Source: Capniomyces stellatus (taxonomy: Eukaryota; Kickxellomycota; Harpellomycetes; Harpellales; Legeriomycetaceae). From it: a stretch of 64,000 bases of DNA. The notes beneath the pieces were generated by a model. The model saw only the letters and a program-made list of their open reading frames with translations, searched no databases and was not told the DNA's origin. This document shows positions 35,940 to 51,950 of this stretch, in pieces. The stretch spans positions 243,071-307,070 of the forward strand of contig LUVW01000034.1 in NCBI GenBank assembly GCA_001661515.1, given 5' to 3'. Within the stretch, counting starts at the first letter, position 1, and every line of letters starts with the position of its first letter. A program made the translations under genes and the position numbers.

Positions 35940-36371
35940 ATGAAGCTCACAGCATTTATTACTCTAATCTCTTGCGCGGCGTTCACAGCCACAGCCGAAA
36001 AGCAGTACAAGATTGCATCTTTCACACCAGAGGGAGTCAGAAGCGGTAGAATAGCGGCCACACGAAAAATGATTTTGGTTCCAAAGCTCAAAGATGTCAA
36101 GCACTACACAGACCCAACAGCAGTGGTCTACACCAAAAGCAACATCACAAAATCTGGATGGTCATTAGAAAGCCTGGGTTTGGCCAAAAAGAACAGAAGT
36201 GCTGGCGAACTAGTTTTGGATTTTGATTGCGTCAATTGCAAGCCAAATGCAACATTCAAAGCACGCCTCACCAATGTACATGGCTGGAGTAGCTGTAGTA
36301 ACGGTATCTGCGCATTACCAAATAGTTCTGCTCGCTACTTTATCGAGGAAGGATTCTGGATCAACGTCTAA
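35940..36371 (+). CDS. Small secreted orphan protein
   Basis: Uninterrupted 143-codon frame. Residues 1-19 form a typical signal peptide (MKLTAFITLISCAAFTATA), with cleavage likely after ATA-. The mature part, about 124 residues, is basic in its first half (RSGRIAATRKMILVPKLK) and has four cysteines in two close pairs (DCVNC and SSCSNGIC), enough for two disulphides, plus several N-glycosylation sequons (NIT, NRS, NAT, NSS). I recognise no family. Codon use is more balanced than the flanking AT-rich DNA, and a TATA box lies upstream, so it is very likely expressed. A role in the extracellular space or host interaction is only a possibility. Confidence 0.75.
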   Translation: MKLTAFITLISCAAFTATAEKQYKIASFTPEGVRSGRIAATRKMILVPKLKDVKHYTDPTAVVYTKSNITKSGWSLESLGLAKKNRSAGELVLDFDCVNCKPNATFKARLTNVHGWSSCSNGICALPNSSARYFIEEGFWINV

Positions 36372-37617
36372 ACCACTGTATGCTATCCCCCTTTTTTTGC
36401 TGTATTATATCATACTTTTATAATTTACTAAAACAATCATTTCCAGCTTTATAAAACTACATTTGGAATATATATTTGTTTGGTGATTTTTTAAAAAAAA
36501 ACAAGACAGTTAAAAGAAATAAAGTTGGTATAGCATTCTTTTCAACCACAAATAGACGAGAAAGTGGTCAAACTTTTGTTTTCCAACCTTTACAAACTAC
36601 CCATCAATAACTGTAATTTAGCTGCTATGAATAATTTCGGGTGGAATTCGCTTGCCAATTGGCGGTTTTCAATCAGGCACACAAGAGCACAACACGACTT
36701 TCTTTTTAAAGTTGGAAGTCAAGGTGTACAAAAGCAACCATCGACTCAACACGTTTGTACAACGGAGTGTATCTACATGAATTAGTAATTAAATGTATTT
36801 CATCTTAAGGTAATAAAATAGCAAATCGATGTATTGCTGTGTTGATTCTGTTGCCAATTAACCAGATAAATAAAACAACATAGTAACATAGTAACAAAGT
36901 AACTCAGTTTAAAGTGGGAGTGAGGATAATACTCTGGAAAATGAAAATTTAAAAAAAAGTGAACTCATATCAAAGTTGCGGCATTGGTCTCAATCATGGT
37001 TTTATGTAATAGCTTGAGACTATGCCAATAAGGTTGAGCACAAAAGCGTTTGTAATATCAATCACCGGCAATTAGCCAAAGCGAGCTGAATAATTGACTC
37101 ATTGCAAAACAAACAGAACAAAGTGCGACATTTGTTTCGAAACTAACAAGGTTATGATAAAGGTGATCTGTAATCAGCTACAATCAGACCAATACCCAGA
37201 TGTCGAGTAAGATCACCTTAGGCGAAACACCAGCGATTTGAATCTAACATTATAAATATTTGCCCAATAATATGGAGAGCAATCGCCAGCCTTTGCTGTC
37301 CAACCAAATCAATACGATATCACTGGTTCAATTATTTTCAGTGACAATAGATTTGATAATTATTGAAATGGCTTGATTTTTCATTCAAGTAAACTTTTTG
37401 ATCAAAACTTTTACACTAAAGGTGTTGGATCCAACAAAGTTATGGGGGAGAGAAGAACAAAATGATATTGGTTATATAAAAGGTTGGATCAGGATATCTA
37501 TATGTGTCTTGGTTTATTCAAGATTTGTTGTTTTAATTTAAATAAATTTCAATTATATGGAAAAGTTCTAAAATTCTAGCACACAACTGTTTTTTTATCA
37601 TACCACGAGACCCGAAA
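36372..37617. other. Spacer upstream of the nucleoside transporter
   Basis: No gene is seen. It contains an inverted repeat, AAGGTGATCT (37160-37169) and AGATCACCTT (37210-37219), 40 nt apart, about 400 bp upstream of the transporter start, and the transporter's TATA element. Confidence 0.5.
37473..37483 (+). promoter_or_regulatory. Putative TATA box of the CNT gene
   Basis: TATATAAAAGG 145 bp upstream of the ATG at 37618. Confidence 0.5.
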
Positions 37618-39270
37618 ATGGACGCGAAAGTTGAAGGAGAGTTTAATGGATCAGTAAATAGCGACACGAAACACGGAGACAGCCAAGGAACTAAAACCAG
37701 AATGTATGCCCTTTTTGAGCGATACAGTGTATATTTATACGTTTTTCTGTGGGTAGGGTTTACAGCGCTTTTTGTATCTGGCCTTGTTTTAAAGAAGAAA
37801 ACGGAGCTAAGTCAAGTCTTGACATTTGTTTTTGTTTACACTTTTGTAACAATCAAGCTTTCCAGCTCTATGATTTCCTTTGATCCGTTCTACAACATGG
37901 TTTACAAAGCCTGGTCTGTGCTAGTAAGAGATCCAATAAACAGACTTCCTGCAAAGTTGGTGAGGTTGGGGTACTTTGGTATTGTTTTTGCTGTGTATAT
38001 TTTGGCATCATTAACGCTGCCGACATCAGAGTATGGGAACAGGGTGGCTAGGCTCCAGTCGCTTGCGGGTGTTATACTGATTATTGTTGCTTTAGCAGCC
38101 TCGTCAAAAAGCTTCAAATCGATTAGATGGAGCACAGTGGCTACATGTCTCATTTTCCAGCTTATTCTGGCTTTGATTGCAATGAAAACAGAGGCCGGCA
38201 TGTCATTTTTTACCTGGATTTCTCGATCAGCAAGTGAGTTTTTGAATTTTGGTTTCAAAGGCGCAATGTTTCTGTTTGGAGACGACGCGTACAGCGGCGG
38301 TGGAAATCTGGCGTTGTTTGTATTCCCATCGATTATATTCTTCTTTTCCTTTGTCCAAATGGTTGACTACTTGGGTGGCATTTCCTGGTTTCTAGCAAAG
38401 GCTTCTTTTTTGTTTTCAAACCTCATGAACACGTCGGGTGCGGAGTCTACGGTTTCGGTAGCGTCGCCATTCTTTGGACCCTCTTCCGTCATACTGGTTA
38501 TTGAATACATTAGCCTGATGACAAAATCCGAGATTCATTCAATTTTGACGGCTGGGTTCACGACAATATCCGGGTCTATGTTGACAGGATATATTTCTAT
38601 GGGTGCGGATCCTACTATTCTAATCACATCGTGCATCATGTCTATTCCCTGCTCATTGGCTCTTTCTAAAATCAGGTATCCAGAGGATGGCGAGCCATTA
38701 ACTAAAGGAAGAGTTATTGTACCAAGCAAGGAAAAAAAAGATGCTAATCTGCTCCACGCTGCCGGTAACGGTGCAGCACTCGGAATGACAATTGTGCTGA
38801 TGATTGCTGCATCGCTGATTGCTATAGTGTCAGCTCTTGAATTTGTCAACTATGCTCTTGCCTGGGCGGGACTGTTTGTTGGGATCGAGAACTTGAGCCT
38901 GAACTTGATTCTTGGATACATGTTCTTCCCATTTGCCTGGCTCATTGGTATTCCAGGCTCAGACACTTTGTATGTGTCAAAGCTGTTGGGCACCAAACTG
39001 GTTGCCAACGAGTTTATTGCTTTTGCCAACTTGTTTGCTGGTAAAGCCCCAGAAAGAATCTATGACATGATTTCTCCACGTTCCCAAAGTATTGCCCAGT
39101 TTGCTATAGCCGGATTCGGAAACTTTGGAACTATGGGAGTTCAGGTTGGTAGTTTGGCCGCGATTGCGCCTAGTAGGAAAGCAGATGTTGCCAAGCTTGC
39201 TATGTCGGCGCTGTTTACAGGGTTTATTGGAACGTTGTTTTCAGCTGCGGTTGCAGGGATAGTATTGTGA
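37618..39270 (+). CDS. Concentrative nucleoside transporter (CNT/SLC28 family)
   Basis: Single-exon gene of 550 residues. Family members import nucleosides across the plasma membrane with H+ or Na+. After a hydrophilic start the protein is a multi-span membrane protein. CNT landmarks are present: a central GGNLALFVFPSIIFFFSFVQ segment, the conserved stretch MTKSEIHSILTAGFTTISGS with GYISMGADPTILITS after it, SALSKIRYPE-like text (LALSKIRYPEDGEP), the NEFIAFANL segment, and the C-terminal GFGNFGTMGVQVGSLAAIAP-SRKADVAKLAM signature. The usual GQ(T/S)E-type nucleoside-binding motif is not there: its place is taken by FFGPSSVILV. Transport of another substrate or altered selectivity is therefore possible. 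ATG at 37618 is the first in frame. Confidence 0.88.
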   Translation: MDAKVEGEFNGSVNSDTKHGDSQGTKTRMYALFERYSVYLYVFLWVGFTALFVSGLVLKKKTELSQVLTFVFVYTFVTIKLSSSMISFDPFYNMVYKAWSVLVRDPINRLPAKLVRLGYFGIVFAVYILASLTLPTSEYGNRVARLQSLAGVILIIVALAASSKSFKSIRWSTVATCLIFQLILALIAMKTEAGMSFFTWISRSASEFLNFGFKGAMFLFGDDAYSGGGNLALFVFPSIIFFFSFVQMVDYLGGISWFLAKASFLFSNLMNTSGAESTVSVASPFFGPSSVILVIEYISLMTKSEIHSILTAGFTTISGSMLTGYISMGADPTILITSCIMSIPCSLALSKIRYPEDGEPLTKGRVIVPSKEKKDANLLHAAGNGAALGMTIVLMIAASLIAIVSALEFVNYALAWAGLFVGIENLSLNLILGYMFFPFAWLIGIPGSDTLYVSKLLGTKLVANEFIAFANLFAGKAPERIYDMISPRSQSIAQFAIAGFGNFGTMGVQVGSLAAIAPSRKADVAKLAMSALFTGFIGTLFSAAVAGIVL

Positions 39271-41973
39271 TTTACCAAAGCATTGATATTTTTTTCACAC
39301 CATTTTAACTAATATTTTATTATGCCTTCAATCAGCATTAGTTGCAAATGTATACATATTGATATTTATCGCGTTAATGAGCTATTTATGCTCGAGTAAA
39401 TATAAAGTTCTTGGCAAAAGTCAACAAGTTTTTCTAAAAAAAAACAATAGCCAAGCCTGATTCAACAATGATAAGAAAAACGCCAAGATTGTTTCAATAA
39501 AAAAAAACAAAAAAAAACACGCCAAGTCAGTTAAATGGAAAACAAAATAGCCAAGCGATAAAGCAAAGTTCAACTAAGCTCCATCCAGAACCCAACAAAT
39601 GGTTATGACAAAAAAGCAAGTATATGTAGAAGATTTAATAGCTGAGGTTTATAATGTCGGAGTAGTTGAACTAGACGTTAGATTCTTGGTATTCAGAGTC
39701 AAGGAAAGAGAGGGAGAATGAGAAGTAAAAAAGCATAGGCAAAGCGAAATGTATATAAAATTTGAGTTGTATAGCTCTTGGACGCCAGGCTGATGGTTTG
39801 AAATGTTATTAATTTTTTTTGTGGAGTTTGGGTGGCTTTAAAGTGTGATTGGGTGGTGGGGTAGATTTTTTGAGAGGAGTTCGGCGCTGCACTTTGGTGC
39901 TTTCTGCCAAGTGTTCAGCTCAGGCAACTAGAAACCTGAGTGGAAACGTGTAGGAGGCAAGTTGGCAAGGTAAAGTACAGCGAGATTGAGATTGGGAATA
40001 AAAATCCATTGCGATTTCAAATTGAGTTTGCCCAAATTATGTAAGGCTAAATTCAGGCTAAGCTTGAGGGTTGGCTAATTGAACTTTGTGAAGAAAGATG
40101 CTTTTCTAAATATAAAAAGATCTAGTTATATTTGGGTGATACCGAATTTGGGTCTATTAAAAAGAATAAATTAAATGAGTTGGCGAATAAAATGTACAAG
40201 TGAGGACTGGCTTTTAAAGAGGTTATATCTAGGTCGAGCTTAAAAGTGTAGGTTCATTTTGTTCTGTAAATGTAAATGCGGCCTTTCAATCTAGAGTATA
40301 GATTTTGTAGACTTGGGAATGACGAGGATAAGGTCATAGACGTTAAATCCAAAAACAGTCATAGACATTAAATCTAGAAGAAGAAAAAAAGGCAAAATGG
40401 AAGAGGGCAATGTCTGGGATGATATATTTGACTGCTGTTGGAAAGAGCTGGCTAATCAATTGAAATCAAATGGCGATTTGATTCATTGTGGAGGGGGGAG
40501 GGGATTGAATAAATCATGGAAATTGAAGTGCAGATTGAGTTTGAATGGAGGGAGAACAATGTAAGGCAATAAGAAATCAACTCGTAAATGATTTCGGTAA
40601 AATCATTGGGCGATTGTTGTTTATTGGCTTAGGTTGAAAATGAGGATGAAATTCCAATTGAAGCGCAAGTTTGACTAGTGTTTGTTTTCCAAAAGATCTT
40701 TTCGGTGCTTGGAAGGCTGTGGATGGATTTAAGATTCAGGTAGAAAAAGGCAATAAAATAAAGAAGCGAAAAATAAATAAGAGTTTATAAAAGGAAGGAT
40801 GATATAAAGGGGAAAACAATTGGAAAATAGAAGATGGGATTTTGCCAATTTTACATATTATATTTTAGTGATAATTTTCAAGTTGATAATGGTTGAGCTT
40901 AAAAATGGCTAAAATAGGATTATAAATCGACATAGTTTTTCCAATTAGAATCAAAGAACAAAGTGTTGTTATTTGAGAAAATCTCCATAGTTTAGTGAAA
41001 TCCACTAGACTTTAAACTACAAGAAAAATAGGCTAAAGTGCAAAATAAACAAAAAGCAAAGGAGTGAAAAGTGTGAAAAAGCAAAAGAATGAAAAGAGAT
41101 TTGAAAGTGTGAAAAGAGTTGAAAGAGTGGTGAAAGGATTAATTTAAGGACAAATAAAAATAAGAAAAATAGTGTTGATGAAAATACGCGTGTAAATTCT
41201 ATTCGTTAATGGTAATGAAAACCCAACACAGCAAAAACAACAATCGGCCAGCAATAATGAAATGATGTAATTGACTAGGTAAAAAGTATATGCAGAGGAG
41301 ATGATTTGACTAATAGTGCTAATGAAAATAAAGTGCGTTATAACAAAAAGGATAAATAAGAACCATTATTAGGAGATTTACAAAGTTGTGAGTTTACGTA
41401 TAAACATGGTAATTAGTAATGATAGCAATAATAGTAGCCCGAGTTAAAAGGAAAAAAAAGAGGGGGAGGGGGAGGGGGGGTAGGTAAAGAGAGGGAGCGA
41501 TAATTGGAGGTGGCGAAGGAAGTGATAGAGATGAGTTTATATAATGTTCAAAAATAATATGGACAGTGGTAAAAAAAAGAGTTTAGAAAATAATAGAAAG
41601 AAAAAGGGAGCAAAACAGTCCAAACTAACAGGCGGATAATAAATGGATGGGAAAAAAAGCAAACAAAAACAAAGCGAAATAAAAAGAAGCAAATGTAAAT
41701 GGCAAAAAAAAACAAAAAACAAAAAGGCAAAAACGAAAATAAGTAAGATGTTCAGGATAAAAAAAAAGAAAAAAATAATAGTAATGGAATAAGATTCAAT
41801 GGAACATTATCGGAAGTAGTATTTTGCTTTTGCTTTATAAAAAAAGGTATAATTGACAGTGAAACTACACTACAAGATATAAATATAATTCTTTTTTCTT
41901 CAAGCACTTGGAATTAAAAATTATTTCTGGTTTAATTATCTGTACAGTAATAACAAAATAAAAAGCATAAAAA
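39271..41973. other. 2.7 kb spacer upstream of actin
   Basis: AT-rich, purine-rich on + with many A-runs. No gene or RNA is supported. A TATAAAAA at 41836-41843 is 138 bp upstream of the actin ATG. Confidence 0.5.
41836..41843 (+). promoter_or_regulatory. Putative TATA box of actin
   Basis: TATAAAAA 138 bp upstream of the actin start codon. Confidence 0.45.
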
Positions 41974-43637
<1,664 letters not shown>

Positions 43638-43995
43638 ACTTCTTTTCCGCTTTAACAATTATTTAATCTTTTACTTTTGGATTATACTTTTTCTTTTACT
43701 ACTATTTAGTTAGTTGACTTTTTTTTTTCTTTCTTTGTCTTGTTCTTTTCAGTTTCTCTTAATTTGAACTTGGACTTTTTTTTTGTTGGGGTTTTCTGGC
43801 TTAGTAAGAGTTGGCTAAATGTACAAATTACTGTTGTACCGTATCATACTGTACTTGTACTTTTGTTTTTTGATTTGTAAATTTATTACTATATAAAACT
43901 CTATGTTCAATAAATACTTACTAGAAACAAAACTATTAAAGATGAAAAAAAAAATAAACAATAATTTTACTTTTACTTTTACTTTTACTTTTCAT
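43638..43995. other. Convergent actin/VMP1 3' spacer
   Basis: AT-rich. AATAAA at 43909-43914 could be the actin polyadenylation signal. An ACTTTT hexamer array (about 43967-43993) abuts the VMP1 stop codon. No gene is seen. Confidence 0.5.
43909..43914 (+). terminator. Possible actin polyadenylation signal
   Basis: AATAAA 272 bp after the actin stop, in an AT-rich context. Confidence 0.35.
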
Positions 43996-46487
43996 TTAGC
44001 TTTTTTTCTTTATGCGTTTGTTTTCCTTGTTTTTATCGTGCACATATGCCTCAGCAAACGACTCTAGAATGCTGATCAGAAAGTACGCCATCATTAACGC
44101 AATAACCAAATTCCAAAGCACGCCAATCAAAGAAAAGCTCTATTACAATTTAAAAATCAATTAATAAAATAACAATACACAATCAGCCACAAAAAAAGCA
44201 TTAGTACCGTTTACATTAACTGTCATAGCAACCTACAACAGAAACATGCGCTACCCAACCCAACCCAACCCAACCCAACCCAACCAAAACAATAACCATT
44301 TACTGGTACGTTGCATAAATCTACATTGCTTACCGATTGCCCGTCTCGTCTGTCTCCGCTTATTGCATCTCGCTGGCTTTGCAGGAACCCCACTACTTTT
44401 TCGTGGGTGTAAGGCGAATGTTTCTCAAAAATCGCCAAGAACTTGTCAATAATACTCTTGCTAAAGATGAATATCACCACCGATGACTATTATACACAAT
44501 TAAAAAAGCAACATTAACAGTGATAATTCGGTGTTAATCCAGTCAAACAGCATTTGCGCTAAACAAAGCCAACAGAGTTATTGTTGGTCCTATAGGCCTG
44601 AGATACGCAAATCTGAAAATAAAAAAAAGTTTAAAAACTACAGCCTAAATATATTTACCTGAATTGTAGACTTTATCAGCGCTTTTCCTATAAACGTAGC
44701 ACCAAAAAACGTCCAGAACGGAATTCCAAAGTGCCCACAAATAATGCCTGCAAAGTCAAACAACGGATTTGGAATCTAGTTTACATCAGAAAAGAAAAAG
44801 AAAAAGAAAACATATCCAGCAACAAGTGGACCCAATATGCACGAAATATATTAGTAGAATTCACAGACTTTATCATCTTTTACCCAAGAACCACGCTTTT
44901 ATAATAGCGTTAATTCCTATACAAAGCCATGAACAAACGTTGTATGTGTATAACGGAAACATCCCCCCCCCCCCCCCTCCCCCTCTTTATTTTACGGACT
45001 CACTAATATGAGTACAGGCAAGTTATAAGCAAGTAATTTGAGTTGAAACTAACCGAAGCAAACAGTAGGATACCAACAAACCCGAAATTCTGCAGGGCTA
45101 CGTATATATAATACGTGATTTTGTCCTTTGAATACAGCGATTTATCTGACTGATAAGCCTTCTTCAATCTGTCTATTTCCTCTCCGTCTTTGCTTCTTGA
45201 AGCAGCTATAAATTTCACAATCCCATTGATCAATAACCAAATATAAATTCCAAACAAACGCACAATCAAGTAAAGTTCTAACCAGAACACACCAATTATA
45301 CCCCAGATGCTTCTAAATATACATATCAATAGTTGCTTTATAACCTACCAGCTTTTGCTATAAAGTATGGCGGAAGTTCGCCTAATGCTGTTCCAGCCCC
45401 CCAAAACAGACTGGGAAGTAGAACTTTTAGGATAATAGACTGAATGTGAACATGTTCTGTTGTCTGGTTTAGACACTTGAGTCTAACAGATAATAATGCA
45501 GTTGGTTGCAGCCAACGTGTTAGTCTCTCACGGTAGGAATTCATCAAAAATATTCAGTAATATATACACTTTTATCCTTAATCCTTAATCCCAGATTCCA
45601 AATTCCAAAGCCCAGATTCCAAATTCCAAATCCAGGAATTAAATATATCAGAGAATGAGAATGAGAATAAAAAAAATAAATGAATAAATAAACAAGTGGG
45701 GCTTACGAGCCTGGACCATATAGCAAGAAATTTGTGTTTCCACATTCGTACGATAGAAATGTGACTTTAGCTATATAAGGGCCTAGGAATAGCATGAACG
45801 TATGCAGGCCTGCACCAAGCCCAATAGACGACAGTATCCCCAGCACAAGCCAGTATCCATACCAATATATGACCTTATTGCTTTCAAAAATCAGCTATTT
45901 ACATTTAGTTTCAAGCAAACCCCAATGTCAATAAAAAACAAAACAAGACAAACCGAGTACAGAGCCAAGTAATAATATCGCAAAAATAGTCCGCATTTAC
46001 CCGCGAAACCGAATTGTCATTGAAGAACGCCGACAGGTATACTATCCCAATAACCGAGAAAATCTTTAAAAGAAATGTGTTTTTGGCAATACTGTTGATA
46101 ACATCTCGCAATTTAACAGCTATGAACCTCATCGAATACAAGAGCACTTTGACAGGTTCGGAATAAAAGCTTAGATTCTCATCAACCATCTCTATTATTC
46201 AACATAGATTTGCCAAGTACATAAAAATTGTAGGAAGATTGTGTGTTAGTAAAAGTTGGTCTTGGTTTATATAAATCCCGCTCTTAATCCACAAAAACAC
46301 TCAAGAAGAAACCAAAGAATGAGTCTACATACAAGTGCGTTTCCTATTTAAAACAAAATAAAAGTGCGAAATGTTGGGCTGTAAATGTAGGGGGTTTTTG
46401 TTGTATTTGTAGCTTACCTATATATTGTCCATTTATGTTCTTGCCTGCACCATGTTTATTGTTTGGTGTGCTTTCTTTTTTACCCAT
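43996..46487 (-). CDS. VMP1: Vacuole membrane protein 1 (VMP1), VTT-domain ER scramblase
   Basis: VMP1 is an ER phospholipid scramblase needed for autophagosome formation, lipid droplets and ER contacts. Nine exons: 46487-46418, 46191-46001, 45894-45707, 45482-45349, 45205-45054, 44775-44659, 44486-44334, 44232-44215 and 44139-43996, 388 residues. Every join keeps frame. Landmarks in order: the N-terminal [39 protein letters not shown] followed by [33 protein letters not shown], the VTT core [20 protein letters not shown] with [20 protein letters not shown], and a final membrane helix MAYFLISIL before a basic tail ending KRIKKKS (ER-retention-like). Exon 8 is an 18-nt microexon (VAMTVN); skipping it also keeps frame. 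The first exon ([10 protein letters not shown]...) is inferred from its good donor; translation could instead start at 46189. One intron has a clear CTAAC branch point. Confidence 0.88.
44254..44281 (-). repeat. TTGGG tandem repeat in VMP1 intron
   Basis: Six GGG runs separated by TT on the transcribed-sense (minus) strand, within the 101-nt intron before the microexon. The pattern fits a G-quadruplex and resembles a telomere-type repeat, though only six units long. Confidence 0.85.
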
Positions 46488-46944
46488 TATCCTTGCAATG
46501 TTTATAAATGAAGGCTGTATTGGTGGTTTTAGCGGTGGTGTGAAAAAAAAGGATTTATATTCTTTTACATTAACTTCAAACTCGAGTAGCTGTGCAATGT
46601 CGCTTGTTTTATGCAATATAAATATGTAATTGTATAACAGCTTCTGTGTTTACGGTTTACTAGAATAGCAAGTAAATAATCTTGGTTTGCCACTGTTGTT
46701 TTTAAGTGTGATTAGTAAGGGAGATGAAGGCAACTATATTCTGAATTAACTAGCGAGTAAAAAATGGAAATCTTGAACATAAATTTGATTAATTTCGTTG
46801 ATTTTTTACTTTTTTTTTTTGCTCACTATTTTCACAATCGATAAAGGCAATGGCTGAGTTTTTTTTCTTCATTTCATTTCATTTTAAACATGTTTATCCG
46901 TTTGTACCACTAGAATGTCCCAGTTTTTTGTAGTTTTTTTTTGT
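46488..46944. other. VMP1 5' region
   Basis: A TATTTATA element on the minus strand lies at about 46617-46624, 130 bp upstream of the VMP1 ATG at 46487. The sequence between is open in the VMP1 frame but lacks an upstream ATG, so it is read as 5' untranslated. Otherwise AT-rich spacer. Confidence 0.4.
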
Positions 46945-47248
46945 CTAGTCGAAGTTTAAAGCTGGGGTATTTATTAATTTTAAGATTAGTGTTTTTATTC
47001 CTTTTGTTAGAATGGTCCTTAATTTTTGTATAGAGAAAATGTTGCTTATTTCTTTTTTATACTGTTGGATTGACATTACTAACTTGGTTGATGTTAGTAT
47101 ATCATTTAGTTGAAATGTAAAAAAGTAGTAGCTATTTTTTCCTTTTTTCACTCTTTTTTTTTTTTTTCAAGCTCTTTTTTTCAAGCTCTGTTTCAACTAG
47201 CCGATGCAAGATTGCCGGATAATTATTTCCAGCCATGTTCATATCCAT
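46945..47248 (-). pseudogene. Possible small gene split by an A14 homopolymer
   Basis: From ATG at 47248 a frame runs MDMNMAGNNYPAILHRLVET and on through two GAGCTTGAAA repeats to a 14-A run (47167-47154). In the next frame it continues for about 65 codons (ending TPALNFD, stop at 46945) with no stop. With the run as sequenced the first frame ends at a TAG just after the A-run; a change of one A would join the two. This could be a sequencing error in a homopolymer, a true frameshift, or chance. No family is recognised; the sequence is Lys-rich and helical-looking. Confidence 0.25.
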
Positions 47249-48410
47249 TTTCACTGTAGTTATATACATATATCGACTTATTGAATTGATCTGATTAGCA
47301 GCACCTCTTCAAGTTATAATTTCCTTGGGAGTGACTCTAGGCTACAACATTTTTTCAAACACCTAATTTTTTTTAAAATAAAAAAATATGAAGTCAAGTA
47401 GTGTTGAATTTAACAAAACCTGTGATTCAAACATATTGGGTTCTTTTCAAAGCTTGCTAGAGTTCCAACTCTTACTTTTTCCTTTACGTCGTCATGATTC
47501 TTTGTGTGAAACAATGGGATTGATTATTCTCTTTGGAGTTTGGCTCATTAGCACAAGGCTAACCCACTCTTTCAAAAATATACACAGCCACTTGCTTTGT
47601 AAAGTAGTCTAAAACATGTTGGCGCTCTAGTACTAGTCCAGTATTACACATGCGAATAATATCCATGTAATTGAATATAGCGTTGAATTTCGATTCTTCA
47701 AAAATATGATTCATCATGTGTATCTTGACATGTGATTAATGTTTATCTTCAAGATTTTTGCATTTGATTTGTTTATTTTATTTATTTTTAAACAGTTTAA
47801 ATAAAATCAGCTATGAAATATAAAAAATCCCGCCAATAAATTTAAAAAATATAACAGACCAATAATTTAACTCCAATCAATTAGATGGATAATGGTAGGA
47901 GCTTGCCATTTATTGCACCAATTATATTGTATTTCAGGAAATCTTGGTTTTGAGCAAGAAACAAATCGTAAGCCAAGTATCTGTGGCATACTTTTTTTTT
48001 AAAGAGAGCAAGTGTGGCAAAGGTCGGATGAATGCCAAAAACAACCATCGCATATAGATAGTATCAACTGGCCGGGCCCAGCTGCCGTTCTGATCAGTGC
48101 CCCATCAGTCAACAAAAGCAGAAACGACAGACTGAAAGTATGCTGTTAATCGGCATTACTTTGCTTGCAAGCGCGCGGTATAAATCTCTGGTACATAAAG
48201 CTCCCCTCTCAAAAAAAAAAGAAGTGATATTAAAATTTTTATTAAAAAAGGTGATAATTGGAAAAAGAAAAAGCCCAGATAAAAAAAAGGTAGAGAAAAA
48301 AAAAGCTTGTTCATAACCAAGTTAAAAACGGTAGTATGTTTGCAAGTTATAGTGGCCAAAAATAAAATAAATAATAAACCAGCACACGTGTTTGTTTTTC
48401 TATTGCTGCT
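47249..48410. other. AT-rich spacer
   Basis: No supported gene. A 74-codon plus-strand frame at 47388-47612 starts with ATG but has no recognisable features or splice context. Confidence 0.45.

Positions 48411-51950
<3,540 letters not shown>

Noticed and set aside
44254..44281. True interstitial telomere
   Set aside because: Only six 5-nt units inside an intron; length is too short and the genome's telomere repeat is unknown.
47388..47612. 74-codon ATG frame
   Set aside because: No family, mixed composition, no supporting signals.
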